6,648 bases of DNA from an uncultured Prevotella sp. (GTDB lineage Bacteria > Bacteroidota > Bacteroidia > Bacteroidales > Bacteroidaceae), in the NCBI GenBank assembly GCA_900543155.1, contig UQQN01000119.1:1-6648 (forward strand). Direction: 5' to 3'. The notes below the pieces were generated by a model. It saw only the letters and a program-made list of their open reading frames with translations, searched no databases and was not told where the DNA came from. Position numbers and translations under genes: made by a program. Shown one piece after another: positions 1-5,984 of the stretch (position 1 is the first letter of the stretch; each line of letters opens with the position of its first letter).

Positions 1-92
1 CATCAAAACCATGCAGAAAAAAATCATGGATTTTGAACACCCTACCTAATGGGGTGAGGCTGGCGCATGAAAAATCTTGATAAATCTATCAT
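1..92 (+). repeat. Dispersed intergenic repeat, copy A (may be cut by window edge)
   Basis: Positions 1-66 match, with only a handful of differences, the reverse complement of 6555-6621 (copy C). Both contain CATCAAAACCATGCA, then an A-run, then TCATGGATTTTGAACACCCT, then GGGGTGAGG and TGGCGC. Weaker similarity continues to about 92. The ACCC...GGGT part can form a short stem. The copy begins at base 1, so it may extend further left. No coding potential was recognised, and the family is unknown to me. Confidence 0.8.
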
Positions 93-94
93 AT

Positions 95-143
95 ATCATG
101 CAGAAAAAACTATGGATTTAGAACACCCTACTTAACGGGGTAA
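95..143 (+). repeat. Dispersed intergenic repeat, copy B (shorter, more diverged)
   Basis: This is a second copy in the same orientation, directly after copy A. It reads ATCATGCAGAAAAAACTATGG, then ATTTAGAACACCCTACTTAA, then CGGGGTAA. It keeps the ATGCAG-A-run, ATGGATTT, GAACACCCTAC and GGGGT blocks of copies A and C but lacks GAGG-TGGCGC. The ACCC/GGGT pairing is retained although the loop differs. Confidence 0.75.
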
Positions 144-229
144 TCCCTTATAATGGCAAATACCTTTAAAATCATGCGATTGTGAATGCTTATTGTTAGG
201 GAGAGGAAGTAGGGCAGACGAAATAACAA

Positions 230-252
230 GCAAAAGTGTTTCCTCACTTTGC
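230..252 (-). other. Short imperfect hairpin downstream of the nagB terminator
   Basis: GCAAAAGTG (230-238) can pair with CACTTTGC (245-252) with one bulged A and a six-base loop. On the minus strand it lies beyond the main nagB terminator and is followed by a T-rich but interrupted stretch. It may be a back-up terminator or a chance structure. The rest of 144-257 shows nothing I can name. Confidence 0.3.
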
Positions 253-257
253 ATTAT

Positions 258-293
258 AAAAAAAGAGTATCTGCCAAATGACAGATACTCTTT
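258..293 (-). terminator. Intrinsic terminator of nagB
   Basis: A perfect 12-bp stem, AAAGAGTATCTG (262-273) with CAGATACTCTTT (282-293), encloses an eight-base loop. Read on the minus strand it is followed by a run of seven T (258-264), as expected for a rho-independent terminator. It begins about 55 bases beyond the nagB stop codon. Confidence 0.9.
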
Positions 294-347
294 AAATTTG
301 TTTGTAAGTAATAGATTGAAAAATCTTTACTTTTCGCTTCCCACGAA

Positions 348-1139
348 TTAGAGATTGTTCTTCTCGATGTCCTTGAAGTACTTGTAAGTACCATGTGTGA
401 TGCTTTCGCAAGCAGCTTCGTCGCAAACGATGATGCCGTGTTCGTGCATCTGAAGTACAGAGATAGTCCACATCTGAGTAACAGGACCTTCAACAGCTGC
501 CTGAAGAGCGCGAGCCTTGTTGTGACCATTGCAAAGAATAAGAACTTCCTTAGCTGACATAACAGTGCCCACACCTACAGTAAGAGCTGTAGCAGGTACA
601 CCTTCGGGATCGCCACCAAAGAAACGTGAGTTAGCGATACGAGTGTCAGTGGTCAAAGTCTTCTGACGAGTGCGGCTTGTGAGTGAGCTACCCGGTTCGT
701 TGAAGGCAATGTGACCGTCGGGACCGATACCACCAATGAAGAGGTCGATGCCACCTGCGTCCTTAATCATTTGTTCGTAGTGAGCGCATTCAGCAGCCAA
801 GTCTTCAGCGTTACCGTTGAGGATGTGGATGTTCTCCTTCGGGCAGTCGATGTGGTTGAAGAGGTTGTTAGCCATGAATGAGTGGTAGCTCTCGGGGTGT
901 GATTCGGGGAGACCTACGTATTCGTCCATATTGAAAGTGAGCACGTGCTTGAAGCTTACGCGACCTTCTTTGTTGGCTTTAACCAAAGCCTTATACATAC
1001 CGATAGGAGAAGAACCGGTGGGAAGACCCAATACGAAAGGTTTTTCAGCTGAGGGGTTAGCTGCATTGATTTTGTTAATAACGTACTCAGCAGCCCAGTT
1101 AGACAGCTTTTCGTAATCGGGTTCGATGATAACTCTCAT
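348..1139 (-). CDS. nagB: Glucosamine-6-phosphate deaminase NagB
   Basis: This 263-residue cytoplasmic enzyme converts glucosamine 6-phosphate to fructose 6-phosphate and ammonia, joining amino-sugar breakdown to glycolysis. The protein aligns end to end with E. coli NagB (266 aa) as I recall it, with almost no shift in numbering. Visible landmarks are LGLPTGSSP (37-45, phosphate loop), FNMDEYVGLP (69-78) with D72, GGIGPDGHIAFNEP (136-149) with D141, H143 and E148, and NSRFF (170-174). These are the catalytic positions known for the family. The residues that bind the allosteric activator N-acetylglucosamine 6-phosphate in the E. coli enzyme (S151, R158, K160, Y254) are also present, so allosteric control is plausible but inferred. 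The start codon is set by the conserved MRVI N-terminus; there is no Shine-Dalgarno sequence, as is common in Bacteroidota. The gene is monocistronic, with its own promoter and terminator, and diverges from dnaE. No nagA or nagC homologue is in the window. Confidence 0.98.
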   Translation of the reverse strand: MRVIIEPDYEKLSNWAAEYVINKINAANPSAEKPFVLGLPTGSSPIGMYKALVKANKEGRVSFKHVLTFNMDEYVGLPESHPESYHSFMANNLFNHIDCPKENIHILNGNAEDLAAECAHYEQMIKDAGGIDLFIGGIGPDGHIAFNEPGSSLTSRTRQKTLTTDTRIANSRFFGGDPEGVPATALTVGVGTVMSAKEVLILCNGHNKARALQAAVEGPVTQMWTISVLQMHEHGIIVCDEAACESITHGTYKYFKDIEKNNL

Positions 1140-1185
1140 GTCTTATTAAAGTTGATTATATTAGGTTTATTTGTTGTTTGAGTTT

Positions 1186-1222
1186 ATCTAAATGTTATCA
1201 AAAAAATGGGTCGCATTTAGAT
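1186..1222 (-). promoter_or_regulatory. Inverted repeat in the nagB leader
   Basis: Perfect 9-bp arms, ATCTAAATG (1186-1194) and CATTTAGAT (1214-1222), are separated by 19 bases. The outer arm lies about where transcription from the proposed nagB promoter would begin. The repeat could be a repressor operator overlapping the start site, or a 5'-end hairpin in the nagB mRNA. The symmetry is seen directly; the role is inferred. Confidence 0.45.
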
Positions 1223-1228
1223 TTATCG

Positions 1229-1259
1229 CAAAAGTAAAAAAACTTTATGTACTTTGCAA
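1229..1259 (-). promoter_or_regulatory. Putative nagB promoter (Bacteroidota -33/-7 type)
   Basis: Read on the minus strand, TTG (1259-1257) lies 20 bases before TACTTTTG (1236-1229), which fits the TAnnTTTG -7 consensus of the Bacteroidota primary sigma factor. The predicted start is near 1222-1225, giving a leader of roughly 85 bases. No other minus-strand match of this quality was seen between 1140 and 1372. Confidence 0.6.
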
Positions 1260-1268
1260 GCGTTTCGG

Positions 1269-1326
1269 GCTTTTCTTTCTGCGAAAAGCACAATTAACAC
1301 CTAACAAGGCTATATTTCGTGCTTTT
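1269..1326. other. Three-part inverted repeat between the nagB and dnaE promoters
   Basis: GAAAAGC (1283-1289) can pair with the upstream GCTTTTC (1269-1275). The overlapping AAAAGCAC (1284-1291) can instead pair with the downstream GTGCTTTT (1319-1326). The two pairings exclude each other. The segment sits between two divergent promoters and is probably not transcribed, so a protein-binding site is likelier than an RNA switch. It may also be chance. Confidence 0.25.
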
Positions 1327-1330
1327 TTTG

Positions 1331-1338
1331 TAGCTTTG
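1331..1338 (+). promoter_or_regulatory. Putative -7 element of the dnaE promoter
   Basis: TAGCTTTG matches TAnnTTTG and lies 34 bases before the dnaE start codon, which predicts a leader of about 30 bases. No convincing -33 TTTG was found at the usual distance, so the call rests on the -7 element alone. No Shine-Dalgarno sequence precedes the ATG. Confidence 0.5.
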
Positions 1339-1372
1339 CGCAATACTTGTACAAATATTATCTTAATCTCCT

Positions 1373-4300
1373 ATGCAAGACTTTGTGCATTTGCACGTAC
1401 ATACGCAATATTCTATTCTTGACGGACAGGCGGCTGTTCCCAAACTTGTAGATAAAGCCATTCGCGATGGTATGCGCGGTATGGCTGTGACCGATCATGG
1501 TAATATGATGGGTATAAAAGAGTTTTATAACTACGCAAACAAGGTTACGGGAAAGGCGAAAGGTGTTGTGAAGAATACCGAGGCTAAATTGGCTTCGCTG
1601 CAAGATGGAAGCTACGCTCCTAAACTCGATAAGGATGGAAAAAATCCTGACGAGGGAAAGAGTGTAGAAGAACTTATTGCCGAATGCGAGGCTACGCTGA
1701 AAAAACAACGTCCTATAGCTAATTTTAAACCGATCTTTGGTTGTGAGATGTATGTGGCACGCAGAGGTGACAAATCATTGAAGAGCGAAAGAGTGGACCA
1801 ATCGGGTTGGCACTTAATTGTGTTGGCTAAGAACGAGCATGGTTATCACAACTTGGTTAAACTGGTGTCGCGAGCATGGGTAGATGGCTTTTATATGCGT
1901 CCGCGTACAGACCATAAAGACTTGGAGCTGTTTCATGAAGACCTCATTGTGTGCTCAGCTTGCTTGGGTGGTGAAGTGCCACAAAAAATTATGCAAGGAC
2001 GCATTGAAGAGGCTGAAGAAACTGTGCAATGGTTTAAAAGCATTTTTGGCGATGATTATTACATTGAATTGATGCGCCATAAGGTGACAGACCCTTCCAT
2101 CAGAGCCAATCGTGAAACCTACCCTGAACAGGAGGCGGTGAACAAGGAACTATTGCGCATTGCGGCAAAGTATAACGTAAAGTGTGTTTGTACGAACGAT
2201 AGTCACTTTGTGGACGAAGAAAATGCCGAGGCGCACGATCGATTGATTTGTTTGGCAACGGGTAAGGACTTGGACGACCCTAAGCGCATGCTTTATACCA
2301 AACAAGAGTGGTTTAAGACGCGGGCAGAAATGAATGAGGTGTTTGCCGATTTGCCCGAAGCCTTAGCCAATACTTGTGAAATATGCGACAAGGTGGAAAC
2401 CTACACCATCGACCATGCGCCTATTATGCCTAACTTTGCTATTCCCGAAGACTTTGGTACTGAAGAAGAATATCGCCAACGCTTGACGGAGGAAGACTTG
2501 TTTAACGAGTTTACGCAAGACGAAAATGGCAATGTGGTGATGAGTAGAGAGGATGGTTTGAGCAAGATAAAAAAGTTGGGCGGATTTGATAAACTCTACC
2601 GTATCAAGCTCGAAGCAGACTATTTGGCTAAGTTGGCTTATGAGGGTGCAAAGCGTCGTTATGGCGACCCCTTGGATGACGAAACTGCAGAGCGCATTAA
2701 GTTTGAATTGCACATTATGAAGACAATGGGTTTCCCTGGTTACTTCTTGATTGTGCAAGATTATATTCGTGCGGCTCGCGAGGAATTAGACGTAAGTGTG
2801 GGTCCTGGTCGTGGTTCGGCAGCAGGTAGTGCGGTGGCTTATTGCTTAGGTATTACCCAAATTGACCCTATTAAATATGACTTGCTGTTTGAGCGTTTCT
2901 TGAATCCAGACCGTATCTCATTGCCTGATATTGATGTGGACTTTGATGATGATGGTCGTGGACGCGTATTGAACTGGGTTACACAAAAATATGGTGCCGA
3001 CAATGTGGCACACATTATTACTTATGGTACGATGGCTACTAAACTTGCCATTAAGGATGTGGCACGTGTGCAAAAATTGCCATTGGCTATCTCGAACGAT
3101 CTGTGTAAACTAATTCCCGATAAATTGCCTGAAGGTCCTGATGGTAAGGTACCTAAGATGAATTTGACCAATGCCATTGCGGCAATTCCTGAATTGCGCG
3201 AAGCTGAAACTTCGTCTGACACTTTGCTGCGCGATACGATTCGTTATGCTAAGATGTTGGAGGGTAATGTGCGTAATACGGGTGTGCATGCTTGTGGCTT
3301 CATTATCTGTCGTGACAATATTTCAGATTGGGTGCCTGTGTCTACGGCAAAAGATAAGGAAACGGGTGAAGAACTTCACTGCACGCAATATGAAGGTCGT
3401 GTAATTGAGGAAACGGGATTGATTAAGATGGACTTCTTGGGGCTTAAGACGCTCTCTATCATTAAGGAGGCCATTGAAAATATCAAACTCTCGCTTGGCA
3501 TAGATCTTGATGTTGACGAAATCAGTATTGAAGATCCTGCAACCTATCAGCTTTATTGTGATGGTCGCACCATTGGTACGTTCCAGTTTGAGTCTACTGG
3601 TATGCAGAAGTATTTGCGCGATTTGCAGCCTTCAACCTTTGAAGACCTTATCGCCATGAATGCTTTGTATCGTCCGGGACCTATGCAATATATCCCCTCG
3701 TTTATTGCTCGTAAACATGGTGATGAGCCTATTACTTACGACCTTCCTTGTATGGAGAAATACCTCAAGGACACGTATGGTATCACGGTGTATCAAGAAC
3801 AGGTGATGTTGCTCTCGCGCGAAATTGCGAACTTTACACGTGGTGAGAGTGATGCCTTGCGTAAGGCCATGGGTAAAAAGCTTATTGACAAGCTGAACCA
3901 TATGTATCCCAAGTTTATTGATGGTGGTAAGGCGAATGGCTACGACCCTAAGGTACTTGAGAAGATTTGGAACGACTGGCGAGCTTTTGCTTCGTACGCT
4001 TTCAATAAGAGTCATGCTACTTGTTACTCGTGGGTGGCTTATCAAACGGCTTACTTAAAGGCAAATTATCCCTCGCAATATATGGCGGGTGTGATGAGTC
4101 GAAGTTTGTCGGACATTACTACGGTTTCGAAATTGATGGATGAGTGTAAGTCGATGGGAATCAGTACACTCGGACCTGATATTAACGAAAGTTACCTTAA
4201 GTTCAGTGTGAACCATAGTGGTGATATTCGCTTTGGTATGGGCGCTGTGAAGGGGGTAGGCGAGGGTGCTGTGCAACAAATTCTTGAAGAACGTAAAAAG

Positions 4301-5236
4301 AATGGTTTGTACAAATCGGTCTATGATTTGGTAGAACGTGTTAATCTTTCGATGTGTAATAAAAAATCGCTCGAAAGTCTTGCACTCTCTGGTGCCTTCG
4401 ATAGTTTTGGTACGATTACGCGTGAGCAGTTTGTTGTGCCCGATGAGAATGGCAATACTTTCTTGGATGCTTTGGTAAACTATGGTAACCGTTTCCAAAT
4501 AGACCGTGCTGAAAACAGTATGTCGCTCTTTGGTCCGTCTGAGACGTTAGAGATTGCAAAGCCAGAACCTTCAAAGCTCATCCAGCGTTGGAGTGATTTG
4601 GAACGACTGAATAAGGAGCGTGACTTGATTGGTATTTACATTTCGGGACACCCACTCGACTCTTTTAAAATTATTGTGGACAATGTGTGCAATATGCACA
4701 TGGAACAATTGGACGATGTTACACCATTTGCCAACCAAGATGTGAGTTTGGGAGGTATTGTAACGGATGTGCGTGTGGGACAAACACGTAATGGTAAGCC
4801 CTATGGCATTGTCAAGATGGAGGATTACAGCGGTGCTGGCGAAATTCCTCTCTTTGGCGATGATTGGGCAAACTTCAGCGGTTACTTCCAAGTAGGAAAT
4901 ACGCTCTTTGTAACGGGTAGGGTAGAGGAACGCCAATGGAAGGAAAACTCTTATGAGTTGAAAATCGGGCGTGTAGAATTTCTTGCTGATGTAAAAGATC
5001 AAAAAATTCGCTCTATCACAATATCTGTAGATGCCGACCAATTGTCGCAAGGTTTGGTAACCGAGATGGTTTCAATCATGAAGAAATCGGAGGGCCCCAC
5101 AGAGGTGTATTTCAATGTGTTCGATCGTGAACAACAACAACAGTTGATGCTTCAAAGTCGAAGTGTGCATCTGTCTGTTGACAGTGAACTCATCGAGTTC
5201 TTGAAGAAACACGAGATTGAATATAATATCAATTAA
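1373..5236 (+). CDS. dnaE: DNA polymerase III alpha subunit (replicative polymerase, DnaE)
   Basis: This is the catalytic subunit that copies the chromosome. At 1287 residues it is longer than the E. coli protein (about 1160). Domains in order: an N-terminal PHP domain (about 3-300) with HLHVHT (6-11), D17, VTDHGN (39-44), GCEMYV (123-128) and NDSHF (275-279); palm and fingers with GPGRGSAAGS (477-486), PDIDVDF (518-524) and KMDFLGL (685-691), supplying the catalytic aspartates (DVD at 521-523, and D687); then YRPGPM (766-771), VYQEQVM (806-812), RKAMGKK (830-836) and FNKSHA (877-882). A helix-hairpin-helix stretch lies near 953-967, YISGHPLD at 1089-1096, an OB-fold near 1120-1205 and a C-terminal domain to 1287. 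Two stretches are extra relative to E. coli: about 57-116 inside PHP, and about 372-414 before the polymerase core. The region where a clamp-binding QxxLF motif is expected reads SMSLF (1049-1053). The reading frame is intact with no intein. The start is fixed by the PHP histidines only six residues in. Confidence 0.99.
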   Translation: MQDFVHLHVHTQYSILDGQAAVPKLVDKAIRDGMRGMAVTDHGNMMGIKEFYNYANKVTGKAKGVVKNTEAKLASLQDGSYAPKLDKDGKNPDEGKSVEELIAECEATLKKQRPIANFKPIFGCEMYVARRGDKSLKSERVDQSGWHLIVLAKNEHGYHNLVKLVSRAWVDGFYMRPRTDHKDLELFHEDLIVCSACLGGEVPQKIMQGRIEEAEETVQWFKSIFGDDYYIELMRHKVTDPSIRANRETYPEQEAVNKELLRIAAKYNVKCVCTNDSHFVDEENAEAHDRLICLATGKDLDDPKRMLYTKQEWFKTRAEMNEVFADLPEALANTCEICDKVETYTIDHAPIMPNFAIPEDFGTEEEYRQRLTEEDLFNEFTQDENGNVVMSREDGLSKIKKLGGFDKLYRIKLEADYLAKLAYEGAKRRYGDPLDDETAERIKFELHIMKTMGFPGYFLIVQDYIRAAREELDVSVGPGRGSAAGSAVAYCLGITQIDPIKYDLLFERFLNPDRISLPDIDVDFDDDGRGRVLNWVTQKYGADNVAHIITYGTMATKLAIKDVARVQKLPLAISNDLCKLIPDKLPEGPDGKVPKMNLTNAIAAIPELREAETSSDTLLRDTIRYAKMLEGNVRNTGVHACGFIICRDNISDWVPVSTAKDKETGEELHCTQYEGRVIEETGLIKMDFLGLKTLSIIKEAIENIKLSLGIDLDVDEISIEDPATYQLYCDGRTIGTFQFESTGMQKYLRDLQPSTFEDLIAMNALYRPGPMQYIPSFIARKHGDEPITYDLPCMEKYLKDTYGITVYQEQVMLLSREIANFTRGESDALRKAMGKKLIDKLNHMYPKFIDGGKANGYDPKVLEKIWNDWRAFASYAFNKSHATCYSWVAYQTAYLKANYPSQYMAGVMSRSLSDITTVSKLMDECKSMGISTLGPDINESYLKFSVNHSGDIRFGMGAVKGVGEGAVQQILEERKKNGLYKSVYDLVERVNLSMCNKKSLESLALSGAFDSFGTITREQFVVPDENGNTFLDALVNYGNRFQIDRAENSMSLFGPSETLEIAKPEPSKLIQRWSDLERLNKERDLIGIYISGHPLDSFKIIVDNVCNMHMEQLDDVTPFANQDVSLGGIVTDVRVGQTRNGKPYGIVKMEDYSGAGEIPLFGDDWANFSGYFQVGNTLFVTGRVEERQWKENSYELKIGRVEFLADVKDQKIRSITISVDADQLSQGLVTEMVSIMKKSEGPTEVYFNVFDREQQQQLMLQSRSVHLSVDSELIEFLKKHEIEYNIN

Positions 5237-5253
5237 AACTATGGCATGGCAAT

Positions 5254-5282
5254 AAAAACAAAAGTTTTTGTGTTTTTGTTTT
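5254..5282 (+). terminator. Possible AT-rich terminator after dnaE
   Basis: An A-rich arm (AAAAACAAAA, from 5254) can pair with the T-rich arm TTTTGTGTTTTT that follows, with one mismatch, and more T-rich sequence (GTTTTG) comes next. It begins 18 bases after the dnaE stop codon, the right place for a terminator. The stem has almost no G-C pairs, so strength is doubtful. Its tail overlaps a TTTTG that could serve as the -33 of the first promoter-like core. Confidence 0.35.
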
Positions 5283-5325
5283 GTATTGCGATTGCCTTGC
5301 ACTATCTTTGCATAAGATAGGCTGC

Positions 5326-5442
5326 ACCTTAGCAAAATATTCAAACGAGTTTGATATTTTGCATTCGGTTTGCACTATCTTTGCATAAGATAGGCTGCAC
5401 CTTAGCAAAATATTTAAACGAGTTTGATATTTTGTATTCGGT
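5326..5442 (+). other. Class I spacer hairpins (5326-5369 and 5399-5442)
   Basis: Counting each spacer from 1 to 44, positions 7-15 pair with 37-29 and 17-21 with 28-24, with a bulged T at 16. An outer pairing joins ACC (1-3) to GGT (42-44). In the first spacer all these pairs are Watson-Crick. The second spacer differs at two positions only (17 and 37, both C to T), and both changes turn a G-C pair into a G-U pair in plus-strand RNA. The segment given also contains the second core (5370-5398). Confidence 0.75.
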
Positions 5443-5471
5443 TTGCACTATCTTTGCATAAGATAGGCTGC

Positions 5472-5588
5472 GGTTCTGCATAACATTCAAGTAAACTTGA
5501 TGTTCTGCATTCACCTTGCACTATCTTTGTATAAGATAGGCTGCGGTTCAGCATAACATTCAAGTAAACTTGATGTTCTGCATTCACC
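5472..5588 (+). other. Class II spacer hairpins (5472-5515 and 5545-5588)
   Basis: These have the same 44-base length, bulged T at 16 and unpaired ATTC at 38-41 as class I, but many stem bases differ. Six pairs have changed on both sides with pairing kept: 1-44, 2-43, 3-42, 13-31, 20-25 and 21-24. One pair is lost (10-34, now T opposite C). The remaining differences fall in loops (5, 6, 22). The two class II copies differ from each other only at position 6, in the internal loop. The segment also contains the fourth core (5516-5544). Confidence 0.75.
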
Positions 5589-5602
5589 TTGCACTATCTT
5601 TG
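5570..5602 (+). promoter_or_regulatory. Putative proximal trxA promoter in the last core
   Basis: TATCTTTG (5595-5602) fits the -7 consensus, and TTG (5570-5572) lies 22 bases upstream as a possible -33. The TTG and its spacing are identical in all four spacers. Transcription would begin near 5608, giving a leader of about 58 bases with a small TTGTA-GCT-TACAA hairpin (5626-5638). The first core has a TTTTG 19 bases before its -7 (5279-5283), so it is also a good candidate. Which cores are active cannot be told from sequence. Confidence 0.6.
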
Positions 5603-5656
5603 CATAAGATAGGCTGCGAGAAAGATTGTAGCTTACAAATTAGAAACATTTCAAAC

Positions 5657-5662
5657 AAAGGA
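5657..5662 (+). promoter_or_regulatory. Shine-Dalgarno-like site of trxA
   Basis: AAAGGA lies four bases before the trxA ATG. It is the only reasonable Shine-Dalgarno match ahead of any gene in the window, and it supports the chosen start. The spacing is a little short and such sites are used weakly in Bacteroidota. Confidence 0.45.
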
Positions 5663-5666
5663 TATA

Positions 5667-5984
5667 ATGGAAAAAGTTATTACAGACGCTAATTACGAAG
5701 GTATCGTGGCAGAAGGTCTGCCCGTAGTTCTTGACTTCTCAGCCACATGGTGTGGTCCTTGCAAAAAGATTGGTCCCATCATTAGTGAGTTGGCAGAGGA
5801 ATACGATGGTCGCGTAAACGTAGGTAAGTGTGACGTAGACGATAACGATGAACTTACAGCAAAGTTTGGTATTCGCAATGTTCCTACCGTGCTCTTTATT
5901 AAGAATGGCGAGGTAGTTGACAAGCACGTGGGTGCTGGCAAGAAGGCTGAGTTTGTAGAAAAAATCGAAAATCTCCTTAAGTAA
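5667..5984 (+). CDS. trxA: Thioredoxin
   Basis: This 105-residue cytoplasmic protein reduces disulfides and passes electrons from thioredoxin reductase to client enzymes such as ribonucleotide reductase. The single thioredoxin domain fills the protein at the usual family length. The active site WCGPC is at 28-32 (C29 and C32), preceded by the buried acidic residue D23 in VLDFSATW. K54 matches the lysine that neighbours this aspartate in E. coli. The cis-proline loop NVPT has P73. The glycine-rich end of the last strand (GAGKK, 89-93) precedes the C-terminal helix. There is no signal peptide, so it is not one of the periplasmic TlpA-like proteins. The gene lies downstream of the tandem hairpin array and overlaps the next gene by one base (TAATG), which suggests translational coupling. 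No thioredoxin reductase gene is nearby. Confidence 0.97.
   Translation: MEKVITDANYEGIVAEGLPVVLDFSATWCGPCKKIGPIISELAEEYDGRVNVGKCDVDDNDELTAKFGIRNVPTVLFIKNGEVVDKHVGAGKKAEFVEKIENLLK

Larger units (their letters stand above)
5297..5617 (+). repeat. Tandem array: five 29-bp palindromic cores at exact 73-bp period
   Basis: The cores start at 5297, 5370, 5443, 5516 and 5589, each exactly 73 bases apart. Four are identical; the fourth differs by one base (C to T at core position 15). Each core contains CTATCTT-TGCAT-AAGATAG, a 7-bp stem with a five-base loop, flanked by GCA and TGC that can extend the stem past a two-base bulge. The single core change falls in the loop. Each core also contains TATCTTTG, a perfect Bacteroidota -7 element on the plus strand. 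The four 44-bp spacers form two sequence classes that fold into a second hairpin. The array fills most of the gap between dnaE and trxA. It may be a multi-promoter region, a structured leader RNA, or both. I do not recognise it as a named element. Confidence 0.95.

Noticed and set aside
148..153. TATAAT as a promoter
   Set aside because: The other promoters here follow the Bacteroidota TAnnTTTG pattern, no -35 is seen and no gene follows on the plus strand.
1347..1354. TTGTACAA palindrome between the dnaE -7 element and start codon
   Set aside because: Eight-base palindromes in AT-rich DNA are common and there is no second copy to support an operator.
4571..5050. 159-codon open frame on the minus strand within dnaE
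   Set aside because: It lies wholly opposite the conserved C-terminal coding region of dnaE, has no recognisable domain, and its composition is that of a shadow frame. Other minus-strand frames at 1358-1708, 2363-2758, 3632-4045 and 4055-4498 were dropped for the same reason.
5326..5588. Class II spacers as an inverted copy of class I, suggesting an invertible promoter
   Set aside because: The bulged T, the ATTC stretch and the flanking cores keep the same orientation in both classes. The ACC/GGT swap fits compensatory change better than inversion.
5297..5617. Regular repeats and spacers resembling a CRISPR array
   Set aside because: The spacers are not unique; they form two near-identical classes and themselves fold into hairpins. 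There is no cas gene, and the spacers are longer than usual.
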